Origin: a virus
Virus record (IMG/VR): IMGVR_UViG_3300030508_000013
Location: 62,001 to 126,000 of that record
DNA length: 64,000 nt
Reading direction: 5' to 3' (one strand)
Each line of letters opens with the position of its first letter. The stretch's first letter is position 1. Positions 50,798 through 59,040 of the stretch are shown one piece after another. The translations under genes were made by a program, and so were the position numbers. Under the pieces are notes generated by a model, which did not search any database, was not told the origin of the DNA, and worked only from the letters and a program-made list of their open reading frames with translations.

Positions 50798-51181
50798 TTA
50801 TTCTCCTACAAGCTCACCAGTGTTCGCATTTACCTGCACAGCCTTATCGTCATATAACTTGATCATGCCTTGGTCTTTTATATTGGTTATTTCGAACAAT
50901 TGCCCGAAATGTTTACCACACCAATCTTGAATGAACTCTTCAGTTAATTCTTTTTCATCGACATCATCAATTGCTACACGAGCAGTGAAGATCTTACAAA
51001 TATCTCCTTTTGCTAAATGCTCTTTTAAAATCTTTACCATTTTTGGAATAGGTTCGCCAATATGTTCGATACCTTTCCACACATCGTAGAAAGCTAGCGT
51101 TCCATCAAGGTCGAATCCTACCCATTGTTCTGGTATCTTTTTGTTATCCTCTAATGCCCAACTCACATATGCTGGTTTCAT
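50798..51181 (-). CDS. HAD-superfamily phosphatase-like protein
   Basis: 127 residues. WVGFDLDGTLAFYD is HAD motif I (DxDGT), KIFTAR is motif II (T), and MIKLYDDKAVQV holds the motif III Lys and motif IV Asp pair. Length matches small phage HAD hydrolases acting on nucleotides or polynucleotide ends; substrate unknown. Confidence 0.75.
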   Translation of the reverse strand: MKPAYVSWALEDNKKIPEQWVGFDLDGTLAFYDVWKGIEHIGEPIPKMVKILKEHLAKGDICKIFTARVAIDDVDEKELTEEFIQDWCGKHFGQLFEITNIKDQGMIKLYDDKAVQVNANTGELVGE

Positions 51182-51190
51182 ATTGTTTCC

Positions 51191-51535
51191 CTAGTTTGTT
51201 ATTTGCCCATTTCTGATAAACTGATGCCACATACATCCAGCTGTCAATGCGATAGAATCCGACCCACCATCGCCAGTTAGCGTCAGGTCGTGATAACCAG
51301 TGCCGTGTAGTAGCCACCTACCAGGTCCTGGTTTAGCGTGGTCTGGGACGCCTCTAGTCTTACTCCAACAAACAATCAGATGAGTTCCTACTTTACCTTT
51401 GTTTGCTTCAAAACACTTAGGGCAAAGAAATCGTATTCCATTGGCTTGTTCAATCGTATCTACACGGACACTATAAACACCATCTGGTCGTTCTTCGTAT
51501 CGTAAAAACTGTGGTTCTAATTCTAGTAATAGCAT
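51191..51535 (-). CDS. DUF6527-like zinc-binding protein, second type
   Basis: 114 residues. FLCPKCFEANKGKVGTHLIV, PGPGRWLLHGTGYHDLTLTG and SIALTAGCMWHQFIRNGQI give CxxC plus GC-WH-FI-NG, a pattern common to phage DUF6527-type proteins. Unknown role. Confidence 0.6.
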   Translation of the reverse strand: MLLLELEPQFLRYEERPDGVYSVRVDTIEQANGIRFLCPKCFEANKGKVGTHLIVCWSKTRGVPDHAKPGPGRWLLHGTGYHDLTLTGDGGSDSIALTAGCMWHQFIRNGQITN

Positions 51536-51576
51536 GGGTTACTCTTTCGTTGGTTCACACATACTATTTTTAATAT

Positions 51577-52041
51577 CTAGAATAAGTAATCAGATTTTTT
51601 AGTTAATTTATAACGTAAAGCTAAAGCATCCCAGAAAGCAACATGTTGTATAGCATCTTTTAAATCATTTGGATAACTATCTACCCGTCTTACTTCAAAC
51701 GTCATGCGTGGTATATTTATCATAGTGCCAGGACCTGTGATGAAGAACTCGCATAGATATTTAATGTCATCAGGCCAGTCAGCAATGAAGTTTGGAAGTA
51801 GGTCTCCTGATAGAAACTCTTCTACTAATTTTTGTGCATGTTCTAGTATTGATATATGGTACGTTGGGGCTTCTTTAATAAACGGAATAACATTTTTCTC
51901 TACCCAAGGGTCTAGATTTAAATCTCGGTATTTGCCTCTAATAATAATGTAAATAGATTTTCCATCCTCACGTACTAAAGCTAAACTAATCAATTCTCCA
52001 CCAAGACCGTTAAACTCGGTGTCAATATAATACGAACTCAT
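51577..52041 (-). CDS. 3'-5' exonuclease, DEDD type
   Basis: 154 residues. YYIDTEFNGLGGELISLALV is Exo I (D-x-E), FIADWPDDIKYL is Exo II (Asp), and HVAFWDALALRYKL is Exo III (H-x4-D). It matches the small phage/bacterial exoribonuclease family related to Rv2179c and RNase T. It may degrade host or phage RNA, or trim tRNA. Confidence 0.7.
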   Translation of the reverse strand: MSSYYIDTEFNGLGGELISLALVREDGKSIYIIIRGKYRDLNLDPWVEKNVIPFIKEAPTYHISILEHAQKLVEEFLSGDLLPNFIADWPDDIKYLCEFFITGPGTMINIPRMTFEVRRVDSYPNDLKDAIQHVAFWDALALRYKLTKKSDYLF

Positions 52042-52466
52042 GCTATTTCCTTTAAAGTGTCAATTTTTAAATAAGTATCTAAAACGGGTTTTCCATCATC
52101 GTAGTGTTCTTCATATACTGAATAATTCAAACATCCATCTCCGTCATAGATTTTTAATTCATCTATTTTTTTCTTAATCCTCATTCCTAATTCTAAAACA
52201 CATTCTGCTTCTTTTAAACATTTATCCATGTATTGTTCAACATCAGCGTCCGTCGTAAAAACATCATCAGAACCATCAACATCGAATTCAAGTTGAGCAG
52301 CGTATTCACGTAATTCATAATCAGCCATATGTTTATACTGAATACAATTTACAATAGCGTGCAATGTCTCTAATGTTAGGACGTCAATAGCACAATCAGC
52401 TGGCATTTGTCTTTTGAATTCTTTTACTATTTCTCGTGTATCCAGTACAATTATATCTGGCAACAT
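52038..52466 (-). CDS. paralogue 3 of the 'PDxxxLD' accessory family
   Basis: 142 residues. MLPDIIVLDTREIVKEFKRQ and LGMRIKKKIDELKIYDGDGC correspond to the conserved ends of the copies at 34.6 and 49.9 kb. It overlaps the start of the exonuclease gene by four bases (ATGA). Unknown. Confidence 0.6.
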   Translation of the reverse strand: MLPDIIVLDTREIVKEFKRQMPADCAIDVLTLETLHAIVNCIQYKHMADYELREYAAQLEFDVDGSDDVFTTDADVEQYMDKCLKEAECVLELGMRIKKKIDELKIYDGDGCLNYSVYEEHYDDGKPVLDTYLKIDTLKEIA

Positions 52467-52531
52467 GATCGTCCTTTAGTTGTAACGTACGTTCTAAAAT
52501 ATAGAGCGAATTGGTATTTTTTGTAGCTACG

Positions 52532-52566
52532 CGGCATAGAGTCATTGCTCTTTACTGAGCAATGAC
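52532..52566 (-). terminator. hairpin terminator with TATGCCG
   Basis: Perfect 10-bp stem GTCATTGCTC / GAGCAATGAC with a TTTACT loop, followed in minus direction by TCTATGCCG, right after the lipoprotein gene ending at 52574. Confidence 0.7.
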
Positions 52567-52573
52567 CCATTGT

Positions 52574-53185
52574 TTAAAGTGATGTTATTAAAGATAAAGA
52601 TTTCTCAACAAACTCTATATCTTCCAATTGTTTCTGTTTATCTGTAAGTGTGCAACCAGTTGTATCTATTTCTTTCAAACGAACCATGTCTTTCGATAAC
52701 TCTTGAAACTCACTCTTTGTGATATCGTTATCTCCATAGCTCTTTAAAAACATATCGTATCGAGTTTTAATCGAAGCGCTACACATGCTGTGCTGATCTG
52801 TTTCGCCTAATGTTCGTTCTATAATTCTTGCACTAGCCTGTATATTGCTGAGTTTATGAATACAGTAAATGGGAGTATACTTTCCTCTAATTAAAACATC
52901 ATTAACCATTGCTTGCAAATTAAACGCCATTTGCTTTAACGCTAATGAATCACTCCTATTGCTTTCGTATTCTACAAACAACATCGTATCTAAATTAGCT
53001 TGTTGTACATAAGTACTGTAATTTATTTGTTTATCTACATCATTGCATAAATGAATAGCACGAGTAGTAGAAACTGTTACTTTGTTAATAAGTTCGTATT
53101 CGACATTATCAAACTGCTTAGGACCGTTTAGATACGAACATCCACAGATAAGAATACAAAATAAAAAACTTGTAAATATTCGCAT
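52574..53185 (-). CDS. lipoprotein
   Basis: 203 residues. Signal peptide with lipobox LICGC (Cys16). The rest is helical with several Cys. It may act in superinfection exclusion or envelope interaction by analogy with phage lipoproteins; no direct evidence. Confidence 0.6.
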   Translation of the reverse strand: MRIFTSFLFCILICGCSYLNGPKQFDNVEYELINKVTVSTTRAIHLCNDVDKQINYSTYVQQANLDTMLFVEYESNRSDSLALKQMAFNLQAMVNDVLIRGKYTPIYCIHKLSNIQASARIIERTLGETDQHSMCSASIKTRYDMFLKSYGDNDITKSEFQELSKDMVRLKEIDTTGCTLTDKQKQLEDIEFVEKSLSLITSL

Positions 53186-53197
53186 TGTTTTATTCCC

Positions 53198-54181
53198 TTA
53201 TGATAATTCAACTTCATCGGTCATTATCAATTGATCGATGCCTTTAATGAAGTTATCAGCAGTTAATGAATTGTAGACGCATTCCATTGTAGTCTTATGA
53301 CATTCATTGAAATTTATATCGTAACGATGCCAGTCGGATGCGCAGAAACGACAGTTATTTCTTGGCGGTGCAAATGCTTTGAAATTCCAACCTGTTCTAT
53401 TGTGACGAACGGGGATACGTAGTTCCGGTGCAACAGTGGTGTACCCACAAACTATCTTAACATCAGTACATGCTGCTAGATGAATGAGTCCTGTGTCAGC
53501 ACCTACCACGACCTCTGCGCCAGCCATAATACAAGCGGCTTCCATCAGTGAAGTTTTCCCTACTAAATCAATAGTTCCACTACGTCCTTCTGGCGACACA
53601 CCTTTACGATTCATGTTATTGTAAGTGTCGTGAATCTCCGTATTCTTACCCAAGAACACTGGGTTAATCCCGCGACGCAATAGCATGTCTGCTATCTTAT
53701 ACGATTCATCAAATGGAATACTTCTATTTGGATTTAGATTAGTTACTAAAATACAAGCATAAGGTTCTGGTAATTCAAATTTATCAATGTTAATGTGATT
53801 CAAAACTGGAGTTGGATAATTCTTATCTTTCTCTTGTAATACCATCCCAAGGAACTTAATAGAATTATAATCTACTAACGACATTCTCATTGGAGAAATA
53901 ATTGCAGATGGATGTAATGTGTTGGGTATCTTATCATACTGACGAATGATAACTGTATCTGGTGTCACTATTTGATTTTCTACACCTATGTAGAAAAAAC
54001 AATCTTCGGGAAGAAAATAAAAAAGATCTCGCAATTCTCGCGGTATCATAACTTTCATCATATTACCAAAAATGTTTTCATACGCGTACTTCATTGCAGG
54101 GATAGCACTAATCGTATCACCTATTGCGCCTGCTCCAAGGACAAAAAGGTGTGGAGCATGCATTTTAGTATTATCGTTCAT
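53198..54181 (-). CDS. glycosyltransferase family 9 (heptosyltransferase-like)
   Basis: 327 residues. LFVLGAGAIGDTISAIPAMK is the GT9 N-terminal motif, GTIDLVGKTSLMEAACIMAG and VVVGADTGLIHLAACTDVKI are the conserved C-terminal block with D-TG--HLA, followed by a Cys-containing segment near the C-terminus. GT9 enzymes add sugars such as heptose to LPS. A phage copy could modify host LPS to block superinfection, or glycosylate phage products. A structured leader region precedes it. Confidence 0.75.
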   Translation of the reverse strand: MNDNTKMHAPHLFVLGAGAIGDTISAIPAMKYAYENIFGNMMKVMIPRELRDLFYFLPEDCFFYIGVENQIVTPDTVIIRQYDKIPNTLHPSAIISPMRMSLVDYNSIKFLGMVLQEKDKNYPTPVLNHINIDKFELPEPYACILVTNLNPNRSIPFDESYKIADMLLRRGINPVFLGKNTEIHDTYNNMNRKGVSPEGRSGTIDLVGKTSLMEAACIMAGAEVVVGADTGLIHLAACTDVKIVCGYTTVAPELRIPVRHNRTGWNFKAFAPPRNNCRFCASDWHRYDINFNECHKTTMECVYNSLTADNFIKGIDQLIMTDEVELS

Positions 54182-54201
54182 TATAAAAACCTTTGTTATT
54201 T

Positions 54202-54346
54202 GATTAGTTTAGACACCATCTATTCACTTAGCTTTTGGGTGGCTGTGCTCTATACCTATAGAGTGAATATGTGCCCAACACATGTTAAAATATTCTGCAT
54301 GGTACAATATAGTAACAAGGCTAAGGTAATGATGTCTAAACTAATC
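54202..54346. ncRNA. structured RNA candidate upstream of the GT9 gene
   Basis: A 14-bp perfect inverted repeat (GATTAGTTTAGACA / TGTCTAAACTAATC) closes a 145-base region containing TATTCACT / AGTGAATA, CTCTATA / TATAGAG and ATGTG / CACAT hairpins. No coding frame fills it. On the minus strand it would be the 5' leader of the GT9 gene, so a riboswitch-like, processed or stand-alone RNA role is possible. Confidence 0.5.
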
Positions 54347-54365
54347 TTTAATTAAAATATTTCAG

Positions 54366-54566
54366 TTATCTTTTTCCTAGTTCAGCTAATTCTTCAGGAG
54401 TAAGTGGTGACTGAGGAACGTCAGCACAGATTTTACAAACTACACGACGTTTATGCCCAATAAACAAACTCATGCAACGACAACAACGATTTTCGTAGTT
54501 ACCATTTTCATAGCTAAAATCTTCTACCCAGTCTCGTTCAGAGCATTCAGAGGAATACACGCTCAT
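54366..54566 (-). CDS. small zinc-ribbon protein
   Basis: 66 residues from MSVYSSEC. ENRCCRCMSLFIGHKRRVVC followed by KIC gives CxxC...CxxC, the small zinc-ribbon common in phages. Unknown function. Confidence 0.6.
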   Translation of the reverse strand: MSVYSSECSERDWVEDFSYENGNYENRCCRCMSLFIGHKRRVVCKICADVPQSPLTPEELAELGKR

Positions 54567-54576
54567 AATCACTCCT

Positions 54577-55395
54577 TTATTGTGTTTGCGCTGTAATATC
54601 GTAATGTGAGATTAATAATTCAACATTACCCGAACCGTATATCTCAGAGCCGACATACACACCAATAATCTGTAATGAGTCTGCAAGGGCAGGTGTCATG
54701 CCGGGAGATTCCAATAATCTTGCGCGTACATCAAACACTAACGGCGAGCTAATGCCAGTCGGTTTGAAATAAACGATATTGACTAAGCCATCCGATCGAT
54801 CACTATAACAGCGATCAAAGATCGAACTGGCACATAAATTAAACCCGCCTTGTAATTCTTGTTCAACGAAAAACGGACTACCAGTAACTGATTGCATACT
54901 AACACCTGTTACTACGCGAGCGCGTGCTCCAGCGAAAGTCAGGATTGTGTAAGACAAATTAACAACTGGATGTTGACGTATAAATACTTGTCCAACCACA
55001 CCACCATTAAGGAATGAACCGTTATATAGATTGTTAGCGGGCGGTGTAGTGATAATTAATAAACCATTTTGTGTATTGCTATCTGTCCACCATGGAACAG
55101 TATTCTGTAAACCATTCGCATCCTGATCCCATGAGTACGGGCCAAATTGTGGCGTTTCTATTGTCCCGTGAACAACCCATTTTCCTACATTAGTCTGCCC
55201 TGTAGGAAGTAACCAATTTGCATCTGCATATACAAATTGATCGCCAATATGCACAAGCGATACATCCGTAGTTGACGTGGTTGTGTTTATAGTCGTTGTT
55301 GTTATAGGGGCTATAGTTTGTGAGGTATTACCGCTACCGCATCCATAAAGAATAAAGCCTAAAAAAATAACTCTAATGCATCGTAAAATAAGCAT
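54577..55395 (-). CDS. lipoprotein with beta-rich domain
   Basis: 272 residues. Signal peptide ending LYGC (Cys19), then a Thr-rich linker (PITTTTINTTTSTTDVS) and a beta-rich domain (DQFVYADANWLLPTGQTNV; VFIRQHPVVNLSYTILTFAG). Likely displayed on the envelope; it may mask a receptor or decorate the virion. Confidence 0.55.
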   Translation of the reverse strand: MLILRCIRVIFLGFILYGCGSGNTSQTIAPITTTTINTTTSTTDVSLVHIGDQFVYADANWLLPTGQTNVGKWVVHGTIETPQFGPYSWDQDANGLQNTVPWWTDSNTQNGLLIITTPPANNLYNGSFLNGGVVGQVFIRQHPVVNLSYTILTFAGARARVVTGVSMQSVTGSPFFVEQELQGGFNLCASSIFDRCYSDRSDGLVNIVYFKPTGISSPLVFDVRARLLESPGMTPALADSLQIIGVYVGSEIYGSGNVELLISHYDITAQTQ

Positions 55396-55651
55396 GGTGC
55401 TTTTCCTTTAAACTACGCGGCTACTTTCCCCGCCGTTCTAGAATGTATTAGTCATTCTCCCACTGCACGCTTGCCAATTGATAACACAGCCGCTTGTGGT
55501 CCATCGTGTGCTCATCTACGCTATAAACTTTCTTCTTGTTTACGCTCGGTGTGGCTACCGTTTGCAGGCTATACTTGCTGCAACTCAAGTTAAAACTTAC
55601 GTCCAATACAACAATGGCATTTTAGCTTCAAGAATGACGACAAAATTCTCA
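55396..55651. other. gene-free stretch, possible decayed element
   Basis: 256 bases without a convincing gene. On the minus strand GTTGCAGCAAGTATA could be a worn VAASI-type TnpB end, and near the lipoprotein gene are hairpins GAATG/CATTC and CGGC/GCCG reminiscent of insertion-element ends. Weak. Confidence 0.25.
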
Positions 55652-56050
55652 TCACGCATGAAACAATGCAATTTCTTCAGGAGTTGGTGGTATCCCAAGG
55701 ATATTATTATTGATTGTATATGTTGGTGCGCTCTTAACATTATTAGGAAGTAATGGATTTGTTTCTTCTTCAAGCAATGCAACGTTAGCTTTGATTATTT
55801 CTACAGAAGCGTTTTCCATTATCTTCCTAATTTTCTGTGCTTCACTGTTATCCACACTCACAACAATCGAAGTGCCGCCTATGGGGTGTGTTGTGCACTG
55901 TTCTTGAAAAGTATGTTCTTTCAGAGCTGATGTATAAAACTCTAACCGACGTTTCTTTTCGGCAAGTATATCTTCTTCTTTTGAATTTCGTTCTTTAGCG
56001 AAGGCAACACGTTCTTCAAATGTCTTGCCTTTTTGTTTAGCTGCACCCAT
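55652..56050 (-). CDS. hypothetical protein
   Basis: 132 residues from MGAAKQKGKTFEERVAFAKE (AAAGGAGAAATAAAA upstream). Charged helical N-terminus; GIPPTPEEIALFHA C-terminus. Not recognised. Confidence 0.6.
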   Translation of the reverse strand: MGAAKQKGKTFEERVAFAKERNSKEEDILAEKKRRLEFYTSALKEHTFQEQCTTHPIGGTSIVVSVDNSEAQKIRKIMENASVEIIKANVALLEEETNPLLPNNVKSAPTYTINNNILGIPPTPEEIALFHA

Positions 56051-56064
56051 TTTTATTTCTCCTT

Positions 56065-56325
56065 TTAATGAACAGAAGAAGAAGAAGACATTCCAAATTG
56101 TTCTTGACATTGAATATCTTGAGCGCACGCCCCAATATAATTATGGAGTTGTAATTCGGTTTCACCTGTAACTGCGCTAATTGCTTTATAGAGTTCTTCA
56201 CGCTCTTGTGCTGTATCTGCGGTCCTAGTAACACGACCAACACAATTTTGATATACCAATCTAACTAAAACAGTCTTCGATGTTTTGATTAACTTTTCCA
56301 CTAAAACTTCATTCATATTTAGCAT
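56065..56325 (-). CDS. paralogue of the domain in 57629-58111
   Basis: 86 residues. LVRLVYQNCVGRVTRTADTA-QERE-L-KAI--VTGET matches ARLFVQDLSQKVISSDNAQE-ER--LIKLIAKVENKT in the protein at 57.6 kb. Ends in a poly-Ser stretch. Unknown. Confidence 0.55.
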   Translation of the reverse strand: MLNMNEVLVEKLIKTSKTVLVRLVYQNCVGRVTRTADTAQEREELYKAISAVTGETELQLHNYIGACAQDIQCQEQFGMSSSSSVH

Positions 56326-56330
56326 TGGTG

Positions 56331-56642
56331 CTACTTTATTTGTCCCCCATGTTGTTTCTCCTTAGATTGGTTGTTATGCAGTTGCATCCACTCATTAACG
56401 TAATAGACACGTAAAGGTTCAATTAACTTTTCAAAATCAGCGCCTTGAGTTGTGTTCTTAGCTGTTGCCGATTTATGATGTTTCATAATTGGAGCTAAGG
56501 CTTCTTTTACGTAGTTTGATAGTTTCAGAACGTCACTAGCGGTTAGTGGTTTCGGTTTATGTGTTACGTTAGAATATGTTGGCAACATCATGACTCCATT
56601 TATTACTATAATCAGTAAACAAGTTATTTTCGACTGGGACAT
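56331..56642 (-). CDS. exported small protein
   Basis: 103 residues. An N-terminal hydrophobic segment (ITCLLIIVINGVMMLPTYS) looks like a signal peptide or anchor; the rest is a basic helical domain. Unknown. Confidence 0.5.
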   Translation of the reverse strand: MSQSKITCLLIIVINGVMMLPTYSNVTHKPKPLTASDVLKLSNYVKEALAPIMKHHKSATAKNTTQGADFEKLIEPLRVYYVNEWMQLHNNQSKEKQHGGQIK

Positions 56643-56675
56643 TAATTACATCCCAGTCCTTTAAGAAATGTTCTT

Positions 56676-57089
56676 CTATGCGTGATTAATCCCCACGCGA
56701 CGTATTGTCGGGAGTATTAGCTTACGCCCAGATGTTTCAATGGAAATAGTTTTCGATTTATTACGTATTGTAATAAGTCTGTGGTCATGATGTTCTGATG
56801 AACCAGCGTATGGGTAACCGATGGATGATGGATTTTGCTGTATGTAATAACGACCAATGTCGTTTGTTTCAAGATCATAGACAGTGACTACATCGCCATC
56901 ATAATCTCCGCCTAGATTACGAAAAGCGTTTCTAGCACTAGTGGCGTGCGTACCATCATTGCTAACAGCAAGGACTAAACCTTGTTTCGGTACAAACAAC
57001 GGCATCAATGAGGATGCTCTAACGATAGCTGGCGCAGCCACAACCAACCCCGCGCCAAACATACCTTTAAGAAATGAACGACGTTCCAT
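56676..57089 (-). CDS. Tat-signal protein
   Basis: 137 residues beginning MERRSFLKGMFGAGLVVAAP then AIVRASS: a twin-arginine motif (RRSFLK), a mild hydrophobic core and a plausible cleavage near ASS. A folded beta domain follows (GDYDGDVVTVYDLETNDIGR; KLILPTIRR). The product would be exported folded by host Tat machinery. The mature function is unknown. Confidence 0.6.
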   Translation of the reverse strand: MERRSFLKGMFGAGLVVAAPAIVRASSLMPLFVPKQGLVLAVSNDGTHATSARNAFRNLGGDYDGDVVTVYDLETNDIGRYYIQQNPSSIGYPYAGSSEHHDHRLITIRNKSKTISIETSGRKLILPTIRRVGINHA

Positions 57090-57292
57090 TATGTTTCCTT
57101 TTTAATCACGCGATATATACGATTAGCATATTTGCCTGCAAACGCCACGAACATGTCTGTTGATTCAATGTGATCAGTAGGTAGCACTGGTTCGAAAAGA
57201 GTATCTCCAGTTATTCCTTCTGGTAACCCTTCGGGCAATGAAGTATTGTGCGCCAATAGCAGTTCATGATAGGTAATTACTTCGGTTGTCAT
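57089..57292 (-). CDS. small hypothetical protein
   Basis: 67 residues. MTTEVITYHELLLAHNTSLP and VAFAGKYANRIYRVIKKET. Its stop overlaps the start of the Tat-signal gene by one base. Unknown. Confidence 0.55.
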   Translation of the reverse strand: MTTEVITYHELLLAHNTSLPEGLPEGITGDTLFEPVLPTDHIESTDMFVAFAGKYANRIYRVIKKET

Positions 57293-57304
57293 TTTATCTC
57301 CACA

Positions 57305-57592
57305 TTATTCTTTAACAAGAAATTTAGCTATTCCTAGTCCATCGGGAAGATTATCTCCTGTATCACTCATTAAAAAATCTACATAGAGTTCTACAGTGCG
57401 AACATTAACAACTAGATCTCTGTAATTCATTTTACTTCTGCTACTAAAGTATGCACGATCGGATTCGCTGTGCATAGCTTCATATCGCTTTGTGGTCTCT
57501 TTATAGATCTTCTCAGCTTCGCTATTAGACTTTGCTAGCGCACTCTCTAAGGCAGATCCATGACCCACTAGCGTGTCTTTAAATCGGCGCAT
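57305..57592 (-). CDS. hypothetical protein
   Basis: 95 residues, helical and charged (ALAKSNSEAEKIYKETTKRY). Unknown. Confidence 0.55.
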   Translation of the reverse strand: MRRFKDTLVGHGSALESALAKSNSEAEKIYKETTKRYEAMHSESDRAYFSSRSKMNYRDLVVNVRTVELYVDFLMSDTGDNLPDGLGIAKFLVKE

Positions 57593-57628
57593 GAGTTACT
57601 CCTGTTTGTTATTTTTTCTGAAAGAAAA

Positions 57629-58111
57629 CTAAAAATAAATTTCAGTTCCATCTTTCACTGATTGTGGCCAAGTTTTCACTTCTTGTTGCGCAGCTTTTAC
57701 TTGATCGTACAAAGTTAAAGATTGTTTTGGTTTTTTATTTTCATCACGTAGTCTTATTAATGTAGCGATATCATTTATACAACTACAAGTTTCAATATAA
57801 GTTTTATTCTCTACTTTAGCAATTAACTTAATTAGATTGTTTCGTTCTTCTTGCGCGTTATCTGAACTAATTACTTTTTGCGAAAGATCTTGTACGAATA
57901 GTCGCGCTACTGCTATTTTAGCAGCTTGTACTAAATCATTCACTTTCTGTGTTTCTTCAACAGAAATCAAATTAGGTGCCATGTACAAATGCATTAATAT
58001 ATTCATAGCGTTTGATGTACTTGGACTAACACTCTCTCTATCGTGAAGCATGCGAGATGCTCCTAGTATTTCTTGTTTTTCTTCTTCTGTATCTACTAGT
58101 ATTTTAATCAT
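57629..58111 (-). CDS. hypothetical protein sharing a duplicated domain
   Basis: 160 residues from MIKILVDTEEEKQEIL at 58111 (AAGGAAAATAACATC upstream). The central block IAVARLFVQDLSQKVISSDN with AQEER-NLIKLIAK is also in 56065-56325. Unknown. Confidence 0.6.
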   Translation of the reverse strand: MIKILVDTEEEKQEILGASRMLHDRESVSPSTSNAMNILMHLYMAPNLISVEETQKVNDLVQAAKIAVARLFVQDLSQKVISSDNAQEERNNLIKLIAKVENKTYIETCSCINDIATLIRLRDENKKPKQSLTLYDQVKAAQQEVKTWPQSVKDGTEIYF

Positions 58112-58115
58112 GATG

Positions 58116-58292
58116 TTATTTTCCTTCATTGTTCTCTAACCATTTTTTAATATAATTATTTTTTATTTCAATTTTTTTCGATTCAGGTAATTCAGCACTA
58201 CTAGAAAATAAAATAAATAATGAATCAAGCGTAGAGACATAATGATCAAATGCTTTCATTTTGGCTATAAAACTTATTTCAGCTGATATCAT
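58116..58292 (-). CDS. small protein with a poly-G ribosome site
   Basis: 58 residues: MISAEISFIAKMKAFDHYVS then SKKIEIKNNYIKKW. The ATG is directly preceded by a run of nine G (58294-58302), which would serve as the Shine-Dalgarno sequence and whose length could vary by slippage. Unknown function. Confidence 0.5.
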   Translation of the reverse strand: MISAEISFIAKMKAFDHYVSTLDSLFILFSSSAELPESKKIEIKNNYIKKWLENNEGK

Positions 58293-58315
58293 GCCCCCCC
58301 CCTATTATTTTTAAT

Positions 58316-58534
58316 TTACGGACATAAAAGACCATGATGATATACTCCTTTAGCATCAGGTCTGTCGCCAGGTTGCGTAGAAGATTTTCCAATATTACGC
58401 TTAATGATTAGACCAGTTATCTCGTTCATAGCTGCTACTATTTCCAAACAATTCATAGTAGCAGCTAACTGATTACATAGATCGTAAATTCCATTCTTTA
58501 GTTGTGCTTCTGGGCTATCTCCAAATACACTCAT
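58316..58534 (-). CDS. small hypothetical protein
   Basis: 72 residues, helical: KNGIYDLCNQLAATMNCLEI, ending PDAKGVYHHGLLCP. The ending suggests a metal or Cys/His site. Unknown. Confidence 0.5.
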   Translation of the reverse strand: MSVFGDSPEAQLKNGIYDLCNQLAATMNCLEIVAAMNEITGLIIKRNIGKSSTQPGDRPDAKGVYHHGLLCP

Positions 58535-58547
58535 TTATTTTCCTTCG

Positions 58548-58670
58548 TTATTTCAAAGCTGCGAAATTCATAGAACAAATATAAGAAATATGCGCGCACG
58601 CTGCTTTAGTACCTGGCGTAATGAATTTATTATGGCGAGGTGTTAAACCTTCTAATCCTTTTACTGCCAT
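58548..58670 (-). CDS. small hypothetical protein
   Basis: 40 residues after AGGAGAGTAAC: MAVKGLEGLTPRHNKFITPG and HISYICSMNFAALK. Unknown. Confidence 0.45.
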   Translation of the reverse strand: MAVKGLEGLTPRHNKFITPGTKAACAHISYICSMNFAALK

Positions 58671-58671
58671 G

Positions 58672-58746
58672 TTACTCTCCTTTATTTTTTATGACTTCAA
58701 CAGAACAATTTTTTAAAGAAAAGCTTAATATCTCTATATCACTCAT
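58672..58746 (-). CDS. very small open frame
   Basis: 24 codons, MSDIEILSFSLKNCSVEVIK, with AAAGGATAGATC upstream and exact packing against the next gene. Real by context only. Confidence 0.35.
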   Translation of the reverse strand: MSDIEILSFSLKNCSVEVIKNKGE

Positions 58747-58756
58747 GATCTATCCT

Positions 58757-58960
58757 TTAAGCTGTATGAAAAATGACGCAAACACCGATAATGATAGTAA
58801 TAGTTGTTACTACCATCATCATCCAAAATGCAAAGAACTCTGGTTCAGAATTATTTTTCTGTTTACAAATTAAACCAAAATGTTCCACTACAACTCTAGC
58901 TGGAGGCGCCTCTGGAGGTGGAGTATGATAATGTAATTCTTTTTTAAATTGTTTCTTCAT
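58757..58960 (-). CDS. small tail-anchored membrane protein
   Basis: 67 residues. Basic/Pro-rich start, one C-terminal transmembrane helix (FWMMMVVTTITIIIGVCVIF). Unknown. Confidence 0.5.
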   Translation of the reverse strand: MKKQFKKELHYHTPPPEAPPARVVVEHFGLICKQKNNSEPEFFAFWMMMVVTTITIIIGVCVIFHTA

Positions 58961-59040
58961 TACTATCTCCTGATGTAGGCTTATGTAACATACCGTTATA
59001 AGTAAGTTATTCTGCCAATAGTCTCAAAATTTTTTAATCT

